Below are positions 36,056 through 47,772 of a stretch of 64,000 bases of DNA, one piece after another. The position numbers were made by a program, and so were the translations under genes. Each line of letters starts with the position of its first letter. The stretch's first letter is position 1. The stretch comes from Undaria pinnatifida (lineage: Eukaryota > Sar > Phaeophyceae > Laminariales > Alariaceae): positions 2,667,324-2,731,323 of the forward strand of contig JABAKD010000009.1 of assembly GCA_012845835.1 (NCBI GenBank). The letters are read 5' to 3'. Below the pieces are notes generated by a model. It was not told the origin of the DNA and made no database searches. It saw only the letters and a list, made by a program, of their open reading frames with translations.

Positions 36056-36832
36056 ATTTTAATATTATATGTGATCTAAAACATCTTAACCCCCCCCCCC
36101 CCCTTTTTTTTCTTTTCACCCGCTCTCTCTTGCTCAAACGCCCCACCCAGCATCGAAATCTGCCAGAGTAATAGACACTTTCACCCCCTGAACATCACCT
36201 CACTATCGTATTTTTGATCCATCTGTTCCGTAACTCCAATTAATCACGCCCCCCCAGACGCCCCCTCATTCCCCACCACCCGCACCGTTGCCTAGACCTA
36301 GCACCACGCGCATAGCAAACCCCTAAATCTATGCGATCTGATTATAAAAAAACCAAGACTGGCGCCCCCCCCCGCCCCCCCAACGCCCTACCCCCCCGAA
36401 CGATACGCCCTATTTTCACTGATAGTACGACTTACAGGAAAGGATACATAATTTCTATGAACAGATCAAGCTACCCCGCCCGTGCCGCCCCCCACCCCTC
36501 CCCGCTCCCTCTTGATCAAACCCAGGCCTCCAAATCCTTAAACACTCCTCCCTTCAACGGATATTCGACTTACAGGATTCACCTGACAAATCAATGCATT
36601 TCCTTTCACGGATGTCAGATTTTGTCTCCCTTAGAACCGGATTATATAGTTTCCGCGCACAGACTGACTAACATCGTCCTGTTGGCCGTGATAGCTACAT
36701 TGTAGTTTCAAGGAGAGCCGTCGACTTATATCCTTGATGAGGACACACCACCCGTAATACGCGCGATCGGAGTATCACACACAACTTGCGAAGATGGGTT
36801 TCGACAAAATCTTCAATCCCACAGCTTGAAGG
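36056..36832 (-). mobile_element. GF repeat copy 7 (inverted, truncated)
   Basis: The reverse complement of GF begins inside the second module (36056-36100, C-rich) and runs to the outer end at 36767-36830. Joined to copy 6, it makes a 2.3 kb inverted structure with outer ends on both sides. A (TA)n run follows immediately (36833-36848). Confidence 0.85.
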
Positions 36833-39154
36833 TATATATATATATATTTCAATATATTTTGCATCAAGAAGTTATCGTACACATGTGCTACGGCGGGGGC
36901 AGCGTCTGCTTTCTTGATATTTTGTTTTCTGAAGGGGACGGGGTTTGTCACGCCCAATATCATCCGAATTTCGTGAATTGCTTCGCAGTGTCACCTGTTG
37001 CACACCTAGGCCATATGGTTACCCATCTGGTTAGAATTCAATGTTTTGTCATGTTTGTTTGTTTGTTATATCTTTTTATTGAGGTATTAAGGTCCTCGTT
37101 GAATCAACACATGTAAGAAGCCCCGCCCCGACCAAATCGGTTATTTTGCTGCTACCGTGCGCAGCATGATTTAACCTCAACAATTTACTCACACCCAAAT
37201 TGTCGTGCTTCTGTCTGCCTATGCCAAGCACTAGTCAGCAAAATGTGAACGAACGGTGGAATGGTCACCGCTAAAGCTCGTCTTTTTGAGGTGTACGTGC
37301 TCAAACATGTTTTTGGCGAAAACGTGTCGCGACGGTAGTGCATAAATACAAAGAATAATCATATTTTAAACGTTTTAACCTCCAGGCCAGACGGCTGAGT
37401 TGTGCGCAGCTGACGTATTCCTGTCGATGTGCTGCTTCGAGTCACAGACAAGTAAATGTCACCCGTGGAACGGCAAATGACAGAGGAAGGGCGGTGTATG
37501 GGAGGGTAAGAGAGGAATAGTTGAAAGACACATCATAATGCTACGTACCGCAGATATTGGCACCTTTTTGTTTACGAATCTCCTCACCTTTGGAGCGCTA
37601 CACTGTGAACTCGTCCAAAATACTGATCACAACAAAATCCCGAAGTGCAATACGATTAAGATGCCCTTAGTCCACGTCTTAAACACACGTTCAGGTCCGA
37701 AAACGGACATAGCAATCTGACAGCTCCGGGCTACAATTAGCACCCTCGGCATCGAATAAATCCGGACATGAAATGCTCGCGTAAGAGGTAGGACATGTTA
37801 TCCAACCCACACATAGTCGTCTCAATGACAGGGCGCGTTGACTCAGATCGTCTTCGTGTCATTATCGTTTATCCATCTCCCATTTTTTTCAATATGCCTT
37901 AGCAAGGCCATCGGTTGCGGATTCAGTGTATCCAAAGGAGCTCATGGGTGACGTATAGAGCCCATCAAGTGTCCATTTTCAGAAGGCACGTGCTGCACTT
38001 CAATCGTAGCACACGCCTTGGGTTACACGATTTCTAGACATTTACATATTTCGATCAACGCGGGAGACGATACGAGGGAGGGGGGGGGGGTTGTACATAC
38101 ATATATATCCCATTCACAGCCGTACCCATGTCCCCATTGACCGCCGCATCCGTAACATATCGGGACGTAGCAGTAGGTGTGGCATTTTGACCGACCGGGG
38201 GTGACATTTAGCGACCTCATATAATAGGAGTTGATGAAGGTATTCGCTACCGTTAGGAGGGGGGGAGGAGGACGATGGTGATAGTTTACGCATTAATACT
38301 AACTCGAGACATTCATCAGTTTGTATGTTTATTCGAGAGAGACGACATTCAACTAATAATCCATTTTATCCAAAGACGGTAATTGTTTCCCTTCGTCGAA
38401 GTTGGGCGGAGTTTGTCAACTACGAGTAGTATTAATAGACGTCTGTTGTGCCATGTACGAGACAGAACGAACGGATCGAGAGATTTCGAAGCAGTGACGT
38501 GTCACGTTGGAGACAGAGCAAAGTGGTTGGAAGAGCTTCGGACATCTACCTTGCACGGTGTGGAATGCGCTGAATGAAGTCATAGCAGCGGGTAAGGGCA
38601 TCACATCAATCTTGGACTGACGACTGTTTAAAGCAAATATTTTTTTCACTTCCTGTCAATGACGCTGGCAGTAATGCAGAAAACGACACACAGTTGAGGG
38701 CACGTAATAAAGAAGCAGGAATACCATCCAGACAGAGTTTGGTCTCGTATTTCTTATTCGGGCGAGGGGATTGCTTCTACGTCTTTTACGTCTGCTTCAG
38801 TACGCAGGTGCTGATGATCCCGGATGTAATGTTGATATTTTCCTGTTAGTCCTTGGCTGTCTTTCATGTTTGTGCTGTTCTTTACCAAATGGCCCCGTGT
38901 TGTATGACCGTTTGTTTGTTGCTTGACAGCTTTCAAGAAATTATCATGTGATCAATATGGAAAGTTATAAGAAGGAGATTTTTGTGGCGCCACGCGGCAA
39001 CCAATTCGATACGAAGGGCTTTCAAAACGGTATGTTGTTTAAACCTGTGTGGAGTGTGCTTCGAAAACATGGTACAGCAACACCGGTTTGAGTTTTTTTC
39101 ATGAAACCATGGTATGATATAAACTACATCGAGTCGTTGTTATGAAAATATGCT
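36833..39154. other. No gene recognised
   Basis: 2.3 kb of mixed sequence starting with a (TA)n run. A 96-codon plus frame (36826-37116) is hydrophobic near its end but overlaps the GF boundary and lacks motifs. A short duplicated phrase (CHVRDR/CHVGDR when translated) occurs at about 38446-38510. A G run lies at 38079-38089. Nothing convincing. Confidence 0.4.
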
Positions 39155-41213
39155 ACATACATAAGGCAGATAAATTAAAATTGTGGTAAACCACACTACC
39201 AACCCATTACGTAGGGTGTTTCGTACATACGGTCTGCATGATCGCCTCCAAACCTATGCCAAGCATAGTACGACTAACGAGGTAACGTGATTGAGCGCGT
39301 GTACACCAAGCGTTCTTTTCGAAACATTGAGGGTTCGCATTACTCCCTCTCGTGCTGAATGGCGGTGGCATTGCATGACCACATCACCTCGCATGTTGCA
39401 TTTGGCAATACGTGTCTCATCCTTAGAATTAGCGATGTCAAAAAAAATATTAACTAAAATGATGGCGGTGCCAGTGCATGACCACATTGCCTCGCCTGTT
39501 GTACTTGGCAATGCGTATCTCTTTTCGTAGAATTAGCGATGTCAGAAAATAATGATAACTATAAATATTCTATCTTTCGATCTATGTACAATAACAAATT
39601 CTGAATATTTAACACGCTGTTTACTATAACTAAACATTGGGTTGCATACTGCATCTGACATCAAACTTTCTAGAATAGTAAACATTACAAGGCAGATGAT
39701 ATAAGGGGATCTCTTCTTGCCACAACCGTCAGATTTGTCCCCTTTAAGGATTTATAGTTTCCGCCGTACATGTTGAAATGTGCCACCTCCCCCCTTCCCC
39801 CCCCCTCCCCCGATCCCTTTGTTCCAACCCCCCCCCCCCTTCCCCCCCCCTTCCCCGATCCCTCCCCGCCCCCCGCCCCCCGCCTTTTTAAATTTTTTTT
39901 TTTGCCCAGTTTTTCATAAAGGCCCCACTTACAATCGAAATCAGCCAGAGTAATACACACCTCTACGCAATTGATATCACGTCATGACCTTTCTGACCAT
40001 GCATGACCTCGTTGTCATTATTACCCCCTCCACCACCCCCTTCCTTTTCTACCACCCGCACGATCGCCTAGACCTAGCTCCTCGGGTATATCAAGCCCCT
40101 GCATATCTTTGATCTCACACCCGGAGTGTGTTTGAATATTGCATGGGACCTAAACCTCCTAAATAACCGTCCCCCCTCCCCCCCCCCCTCTTTTTTTTTT
40201 TTTTTTCTCGCGCTTCCTTGCTCAAACGGCTCACCTAATATCGAAATCCGCCGGAGTAATAAACACTTCACGCACTGGATATCACCTCATAATTTTTGTA
40301 GAGCCATCCAAGCTGCTGCTTTCACCCCCACCCCCCCCCGCCCCCTCCCCCCTCCGCCCCGAACGGCCCCTTCTTCGCCACCGCCCGCACCATCGCCGCG
40401 ACCTAGCACCACACGTGTAGCAAACACATAAATCTATGCCACCTAATGCTCTCGCATTCCGCCCCTTCCGCCCCCCACCCCCCCACCCCCTTACCCCCTC
40501 TCCCCACCTCTCCACATCCCCACTCCCCCACCTCCCCACCCCCCCACCCCGTCCCACCCCCACCCCCTCGAACACTCCCCCCTCTTCTCACTGATTGCGC
40601 GACTTACAGGATATACATGACAAACTGGTGCATTCTTTCCAAACAACATTTATCCCCTAAACAGAATGTATAGTTTCCATTAACAGATGGAGCTGCCCCC
40701 CCCCCCCCCCCCCCCTTCAACGCCCCCCCCCCCCCCCCCCCCCCCATGATGAATTTTGTTTTGTGTTCCAAAAGCGTAGAATTTATCCCCTTGAAGCATT
40801 TTAAGTTTTCACGCACAAATTGGGCTGCCCCGCCCGCCTCCCTCGCCCCCCCCACCCTCTCTCCTTACAACCCCGCTCTCATTTGATCAAAACCAGGCCC
40901 CCACGCCCTTCGAAACTCCGCCCTCTCTTCACCGGTATTTCGACGTACAGGATTCACTTGATGAACTGATGAATTTCCTCCCGCAGCTGTCAGATTTGGT
41001 CCGCCTCAGGAACGGGTTCTATAGTTTCCGCGCACAGACTGACTAAAATCACCCTGTTGACCCTGATAGCTACACTGTATTTGTAGTGGAAGTCGCCGAC
41101 CTATATCCTTGATGAGGACACATAACTCGTAATGCGCGCGATCGGAGTATCACACACAGCTTGCAAAGATGAGTTTCGACAAAATATCCGATCTCACAGC
41201 TTGAGTGCATTAT
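39155..41213 (-). mobile_element. GF repeat copy 8 (inverted, near full length)
   Basis: The inner end starts with 'aaattgtggtaaaccac' (about 39177), the reverse complement of the 'gtttaccgcaattttaa' end seen in copy 4. It continues through two 'cattgc.tgaccacat..cctcgc.tgtt' modules (39370 and 39475), C-rich tracts (39788-39880, 40170-40190, 40325-40350, 40470-40570, 40695-40745) and the outer-end block (41140-41205). At about 2.06 kb it is among the most complete copies. It lies head to head with copy 9. Confidence 0.85.
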
Positions 41214-41249
41214 TGTATCTTATAAACCATTATTTTATATTATACAACA

Positions 41250-42250
41250 AAAAAATATATTTACACTCCAGCTGTGAGATCAAAGATTTTGTCGAAACTT
41301 ATCTTTGCAAGCTGTGTATGATACTCCGATCGCCCGGACTACTGGGTATATGCCCTCACTTTAAATACATACTATAGGTGGCGACTCCCCTTGCAACTAC
41401 AGTGTAGCTTGTACCAGGGCAAACAGGGTTATGTTAGTCAGTCTGTACGGAAACTATGAAACCCGTTTTTGAAGGCAACAAAATATTACAACTGTGGAAG
41501 AAATGCATCAGTTTATCAAGGGCATCCTGTAAGTAGCATAACCGGTGAGGGGGGCGATTTTTTTGTCGATGAGCGTGGGGGCCTGGGTATGAACCAAAGG
41601 GATTGGGGGGAGGGGGGTACAGCGGAGAAACTCAATGTGTGAATGGAAACAAAGAATCTATTAAGGCGGCAAATCTGACGGTTGTAGATAGGAATGCATG
41701 AGTTCATCATGTATGTCCTGTAGGTCGTACAACCATGAGGGTAGGGTGAAACGTTCGATGGGATGAGGGGTGGGGGGAAAAGAGATTTCGAACAGCGTTT
41801 GGTCGCATAGATTTCCGGGCTTGCTATATGGAGCTACGGCATGAATGGGTAAAACGATAATGAAGTGATTTCCACTCACTGGTGGTGTTTACTACTTTTT
41901 TTTATGTGGGGCGTTTTAACAAGAGAGAGCGGAGGGAGGGGGGGAAGGGGGGGGGGGCGGGGGTGGTGGGTTACTTGGAGCTAGGGTATGGATGGCTAGA
42001 GCCACAATGAGGTGATATCCACTGCATGGGACTGAAACAATTGATTAATACCCGCGGCGTTTGAGCGAGATGGATGGGGGGGGGCGGGGGACAAGTCTAT
42101 AAGTGCGCCGGAAGTATAATTCCTAAATGGGGAAGAATCTGACAGTTGTGGAAGCGAAGCATTTGTGAATAGCACCTGCCTGGTATTGTTCACTATTCTA
42201 GCAGATTTAATACTAGATGTGGTATTCAAAAACCTTTTTTAGGTGCAGTA
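41250..42250 (+). mobile_element. GF repeat copy 9
   Basis: The outer-end block (41262-41340) lies about 45 bp from the oppositely oriented outer end of copy 8. The body is shorter than in other copies, with fewer and shorter G runs (41600-41625, 41936-41965 and 42075-42088). It ends in the 'actattctag.agatttaatactagatg' inner module (about 42190-42215). Confidence 0.8.
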
Positions 42251-42262
42251 TACATATTACAA

Positions 42263-43438
42263 ATATAAAATGAAAATACACTCAAGCTGTGAGATCGAAT
42301 ACTTTGTCGAAACTCATCTTTGCAACCTGAGTGTGATACTCCGGTCGCGCGTATTACGGGTTATGTGTCCTCATGAAGGATATAGGTCGGCGACTCCCCT
42401 TGCATCCACAGTGTAGCTATCAGGGTGAATAGGGTGATGTTAGGTAGTCTGTGCGCGGAAACTATAGAACCCGTTTCCGAGGGGGACAAAATCTGACAGC
42501 TGTGGAAGGAAATGCATCAGTTTATCAAGTGAATCCTGTTAGTCGAATAAACGGTGTGAGGAGGGCGGAGTTTTGTCGGACGTGGGGGCCTGGTTTTGAT
42601 CGAAAGGGAACTGTTTTGGGGAGGAGGGAGGGGGGGAGCGGGGGAGGGGGGCAGGTGGGGGAGGGGGGGAGGTGGGGGGAGGCGGGGGAGGGGGGGAGGG
42701 GGGGAGGGGCGGGAGGGGGCGGAGGGGGGGGGGGGGGGGGGACGGGGGGAGTAGGGGGGAGGGGGAGGGGGGGGAGGGGGGGGGGTGGAGGGGGGACGGG
42801 GGGGTAGGTGGGAGGGGGCAGGAAGAGGGGGAAGGCGGACGGGCGTGGCAGCTTACTTTGCGCGTGGAAGCAATAATATCTTTCAAGGGGGTAATATCTG
42901 ACATTTTTGGTCAAAACATATGAGGGCACCAGCTTATAACGGGGGGGGCGGGGGGGGGGGGGGGTTGAGGGCGGGGCGGGTAGGGCAGCTTAATCTGTGC
43001 GTGGAAACAACACATTCAATTAAGGGGGTAAATGTGACGGTTTTGGAAAAAATGCACCAGTTTATCATGTACATCCCGTAAGTCCTGCAAACAGTGATTA
43101 GAGGGCGGAGTGTTCGAGGTGGTGGGGGTGGGGTGGGTGTGGGGATGGAAAGGTGGGGGGTGGCGAAGGGGGGGGGGGGACTGGGGTGGAGTGGAATGGT
43201 TTCAGGTGACATAGATGTAGGGGTTTGCTACACGTGTGGTGTTAGGTCTAGGCCATGGTGCGGGTGGTGGGGAAGGAGGGGGCGTTTGGGGAGGGGGGGG
43301 GGAGGGGGGGGCAGCGGCATGGATGGCTAAAGAAAGATAATGAGGTGATATCCAGTGCGTGGAAGTGCTTTATTACTCTGACGGATTTCGATATCAAGTG
43401 GGGCGTTTTGAGCAAGGAAGAGCGAGAAAAAAATAATG
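42263..43438 (+). mobile_element. GF repeat copy 10 (truncated)
   Basis: Starts with a good outer-end block (42277-42360) and the cassette (about 42459). It contains one of the densest G tracts in the window (42615-42830), then a second G tract (42940-42975) and the 'ggtctaggccatggtgcggg' module (43246). The match stops at 43438 within 'gagcaaggaagagcgag', where non-repeat sequence begins. Confidence 0.85.
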
Positions 43439-43914
43439 TAAGTTATATTTCTCATGACGCTATGCTGCATATCACGTGGTATGCTGTGACAAACCTTACT
43501 CGGAGGGCTTGTCTAAAAAGCATTTCCAGGCATGCCCCTTGGAAGTGCAGTGTAGTGGCATTTATTGAAACCATGCTACAGTACACTTATCTCGAAAGCA
43601 TTTCGCGAGACATGACGCCACCAGAGGGTCTCTTGTCTGTCGTGGATCGACTCGGATTCTTTGCGAGGTGTGATGAAACTCTAAGGGTTGATTGGGGTCT
43701 GGCCAGGAGGTTGTACAACCTCACAGGGCGGGTCTGGTCACCTTGGCCTAATTGGAGACGTGTGCTGCGATGGCGGCGGCACAGTTTTAGCTTTAAACTC
43801 TTTCTGAATGACGGCGTCTCTGCTACCAACATCGTCGGCGATCCAATGGTGTTTTGGAATGTATCTTGTGCTGTCGTGATGTACACCGAGGACATGGTCT
43901 TGCTCCTCGCGTGA
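43439..43914 (+). CDS. Uncertain ORF running out of GF copy 10
   Basis: The plus frame is open from within GF copy 10 (first ATG at 43255) to TGA at 43912-43914. Only the part after 43438 lies outside the repeat, so any original start must be elsewhere. Codons near the end favour G/C third positions. The segment around GRVWSPWPNWRR and ATNIVGDPMVFWNVSCAVVM loosely recalls the C-terminal region of protein O-mannosyltransferases (a Trp-Pro rich stretch followed by a LGNPxxWW-like motif). The resemblance is weak, and a 175-codon frame is open on the other strand at 43587-44114. I cannot tell which strand, if either, was coding. Confidence 0.2.
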
Positions 43915-44114
43915 CACTTATATTTCTTCAAAATCTTTTTTTTCGGTTCGTTACCTAGAGCTTCTCGAGTTGGAGATGGGGAAACCAAGGGACGTGGCAC
44001 GTGTTCCGATCCGTCAACATCGACTAAACCAGTGAAGAGCTCTGCCTGTTCGCAGGCCTTTTCCTCACCTCCCTTGCCCTCGGTCTTGTTAATTAAAATG
44101 AACAAGCTGCCCAC
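43587..44114 (-). CDS. Uncertain 175-codon ORF, unknown
   Basis: A minus-strand frame from ATG at 44112-44114 to TAA at 43587-43589, free of stops over 528 bp. The product would be basic and hydrophilic (KKKILKKYKCHARSK near residue 60), with no recognised domain. It overlaps the plus-strand frame above for about 330 bp. It lies in the non-repeat spacer between GF copy 10 and the first 3.5 kb unit. Length alone is the only support. Confidence 0.2.
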   Translation of the reverse strand: MGSLFILINKTEGKGGEEKACEQAELFTGLVDVDGSEHVPRPLVSPSPTREALGNEPKKKILKKYKCHARSKTMSSVYITTAQDTFQNTIGSPTMLVAETPSFRKSLKLKLCRRHRSTRLQLGQGDQTRPVRLYNLLARPQSTLRVSSHLAKNPSRSTTDKRPSGGVMSREMLSR

Positions 44115-44720
44115 GTTCTCAACAGAACAATGTGAGGTCGAGTATATGGCACCTGCGGGAGAACAAGTAGATGAAAAAACGGACGAATGAGCGCAAAGGT
44201 CGACCGGTACTCACGATAGAAGAGAAACCTTGGTATTCTCGTGTCTTCTCACATAAATATATATCAAATCATTCCTTGGTGTCATGGGCTTTGGTCAGGA
44301 GTTTTTTGTCTCGGCCTAAGTATGCGATTCGCGGATCTGGAATTCTCGGTCGAATATGGCTTGGTTCGAGCGCCGCCTCCCGGGGGCGGCTCCAACGCCC
44401 CTCGCCCTGCCGTGTCCGTTCCGCACATCGACGTGAACGCGGACGGTGCCTAGTGAGACGAGCGAGTGAGTGTCGAGGAGGAATTTTGGAAAAAATGTTG
44501 AATCTTAATGGCCACAACGCCTGAATGATTTACAAAATTGGCATCATTTTCAAACGGTACGTGATAATGTTTGGAATTTTGCGGTGGCATACTCTCGAGC
44601 GTTAGTTTTTTTGATGTACGTTTGTACAAGTTCGTTTGGTTTCTTGCTCAGCATTTTATCGCTTTTGTTTTTTCTCTTTGCCAGCTAAAATTCAATTTTT
44701 TAGTGTGGGTTCACCTAAAA

Positions 44721-44806
44721 CGTGACACAAGTTACCGACGATATCCAACAACTTCGCGACACAAATTACCGACCGCAAAACGTTTCGTGACAAAATAACT
44801 CCCAAA
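44721..44806 (+). repeat. Iterated GTGACACAAnTTACCGAC motifs (three)
   Basis: Motifs start at 44721, 44755 and 44786; the third is degenerate. Equivalent triplets occur in copy B (48343, 48377 and 48408) and copy C (53109, 53143 and 53174) with the same spacing of 34 and 31. Regular spacing suggests a repeated protein-binding site, but that is inference. Confidence 0.55.
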
Positions 44807-46632
44807 CCATGGAATCATGACATTTTCATGTATCAGAATCTCGAGACGAAACCAAGCAGGAAGAGCCGTCTCTTCGGCCTTTGGCCCTGGCTTTAGCATG
44901 GCCGCTGACACTCCAGGCAGCCTCTGCTGTAGGCATGAACGAGTGTTGTTGATTCGCCGCGAACCATCCCGCTGTGCTCGCTTCTATGTGGCCATTGTCC
45001 ACGCCATTTCATGTCACCTCCCTTCTGTTTTGAGTTCGTCGTCGTGCCGTAGAGGTACGAGGAAACCCTTACGTACTGGGTGAGAACAGCAGTAGTATGT
45101 ACGACGAGCATGAACGCCAACTGACGACATTGGCAAACACACAACATCAGGTGCAGCAGCAGTAGCCGAAGGGCGAAACTTCTAGCACATACTCCAGCAA
45201 CTATTAACAGCAGCAACCAGAACCACAGCAGATAGCTCAAAGTGCAGTACGAGTGCCGTTGGCAAGTTTAGTCGTACACACATCACTCTGTCCAATATAT
45301 AACAACCGTTTTATGTTCTTATTGAAAGAGAAAAAAAATATTACATTTCCTGTAAGAATGATACGTCGTACGAGCGGACGTTCTGATTCTGGTGTGTTGC
45401 TGCCGTGACACCATGGAGCACACTGCATGTTTTACCCAAACAAGAGCCAACAATAGGCAGCGCACAGGGGCCCCTAACACAGAGACACGTGACAAACACA
45501 GCCAGCTGTCGATCGCGTAATTCGCCGGTGGTGGTCCGTGCTTCATTGGGTGTATCGGAAGTCGTTCGTAGTACTGCTGTAGATCGTCGAAAAACCACGG
45601 ACGTGGCATCGTTCTGGTGGCAGAGTCGCCAGTAGACCGCCCAAAATGTATTTACCTTTTCTTTTTCTTGGCCCCATGCACCCATTTCCTTTCCTTTCTC
45701 TTTGTTTGTTTACTTTTGCCAGTTGACTCGCGTCTGTTGTGCGTATGCGAAGTGATAGATAGCACGTGTAATATATGCGTGGTAGTCTTTCTTGGGTGGC
45801 AAGCGGTATGGTTGGTGTTTCCAGGCGCGAGTAATGATACTTATGCACCAGCATGGACCTGGCACATCGTAGACTGACTCCCGATTTCACGTTTATATGT
45901 TTCTGGTGGAGGCATGAATTGCGTCAGCTGTGATTCATGCGTGTATCACCTTTGGTTTGTGTTTTTCCCCTAGGGCATTCCTCAGCTCCAGAGTGACCGA
46001 AGCCTGTCCTGTGACCACGGACTTGATTATGCGAGTTAATGTGAGAACAATAACAACAACGGAAATATTGCCTGTTTCTTGACCTTTCAGCTGCTTTCTG
46101 CAAATAAATTTGGTTTTTCTGCCAACACGATTTTGAACCTTTTCGCGATTTTTCTTCCGTTTTTTCTAGTAAGTTGAACCTCCTACCATTTGCCTCTAAT
46201 TTGCCGCCTGTGCATTAATTGCGGAACGGTCCAGCTTTAGCTATTCTTTGATTCGCACCATTCGTTTTGTACTTGACGAAGCTTCATCGGCTGAGATCTG
46301 GGCTTGGCTTATCAGCTCGACACCACCCAGCACCCCATCGCAGCGCTGTAGCTTACAGCAACGAAGCGCCGTGCAGTGCCCTGCGATGCCCTGCGGCTCA
46401 GCTCAGCAGCGCACCGCTAGCTCAGCAGAGCGAAGCGCTATGCTTTGCCGTGCTCTGGCGTCGCGGTCGTTCGGTATTCATAATACCTGAAACTCCGCGT
46501 ATGTATGCTGATATTTAGGTATTTGGCGCTTTATTCTATACATATCGCGTCAACCATCGTAATATCATACAATATAGGGGAGGAAATGAAATCTCTATGC
46601 AAAGATCCTGTTTTGTTTTAATCAATTGTCAG

Positions 46633-46723
46633 CCGGCCGCCCCGGTGGTCTATTAATAAAAGTGGTTTTACTCTCGAATACTACTAACGTTTGGTTGTCC
46701 TTGAGTTCGACACCCACCACGAT
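46633..46723 (+). other. tRNA-Glu-like remnant in copy A
   Basis: Homologous to 54838-54917 but with a ~12-bp insertion splitting the box-A region (GGTGGTCTA-TTAATAAAAG-TGG). The box-B-like GAGTTCGACACCC is retained. Not expected to be functional. Confidence 0.4.
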
Positions 46724-47740
46724 GAGATTTGACTTTTTTTGCAAAAATGCAAAAAAAAACAGGGATCAACTAACTGCTGAGAGCGCCTAGCAGCGTGGGT
46801 TGGTTTGCCGCGAGTCGATGAGGGAAGCAAATGCTGGATTCTCCTCGCGGTACAAATGTAAGCACGTTCCGAAGTGGGGAGGGAGGAGGAGGGCCCGCTA
46901 TGTGACCCCGGATCTTAGTTACTACTGGGAGGGAGCGCGAGAGTGGTGCGGGGATAATACTTGGGATGAAGAAAGAAATGTTGCAAAGGTATATTATTAT
47001 TACTACCTGTAAATACGCACGGCACTATCAGCAGTCGTCATGGTAGAGACACTCCGGATATTATGCATTGCGGGGACGCGTCCGATTTCGACGTGAAAGC
47101 CCCCACGAAGAAAAGACAGCAGACACACATATCCCGCCTTCCTGAGAAAAAACAGAGGAGAAGAGCTACGCCAACCTCCCGTACGAGCAAAGCCATCCCC
47201 GCACCAATCTTAGACAACGCCGCCTCAACGAGAGATCGCCCTCCTCTTCTACGTTTTTCTCCTCGCCCGCGACCACGCAGACCAATCAATGCGACAGCCT
47301 TCACGTGACAAACAAAGCAATCTTCTTCCAAAACCTCGCCGGCTGACATGTCTTCATGTCGACATTTCATGCAAACCGAGTTTGCATCCTGTCGACTTTG
47401 AACCTCCATTGCCACGGGGACAGCAGTGCAGTCTCTTCATTAATGCCAAGGCCTTTTTTGTTTCGCCTAGATAGAGGCGACGCAGGCTCTCAATTATAAT
47501 ACTCTTTTCGGTATTTTTGTTTGACAGACGCCAATATTTACTTGACGGCGCATTTAACATAGTTTGTTTCGCCTATGCATGCCTTCTCTGTTGTATAAAA
47601 TTACCTTTGTTTTTTGTCAAAGCATGACTTTCACAATCCCATGTTCGTGTTAAACTCTTGGCATTACTTTAAAGTTCAATGCATGCAAAATAGGACAACT
47701 ACACTTTAAGTTGTCGAAGTGCTGCCCTGCCCTGCCCGAA

Positions 47741-47772
47741 GCATGGGCGCCGGCGAATGCCGGCGCTCATGC
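47741..47772 (+). other. Terminal hairpin of copy A
   Basis: A 14-bp stem GCATGGGCGCCGGC with a GAAT loop and arm GCCGGCGCTCATGC. All positions pair, with one G-T wobble at stem position 6. Confidence 0.85.

Noticed and set aside
45341-45685. 114-codon minus frame in unit A (and the 180-codon counterpart in B) as a gene
   Set aside because: The frames shift relative to each other between copies A, B and C through non-triplet indels, so coding is unlikely.
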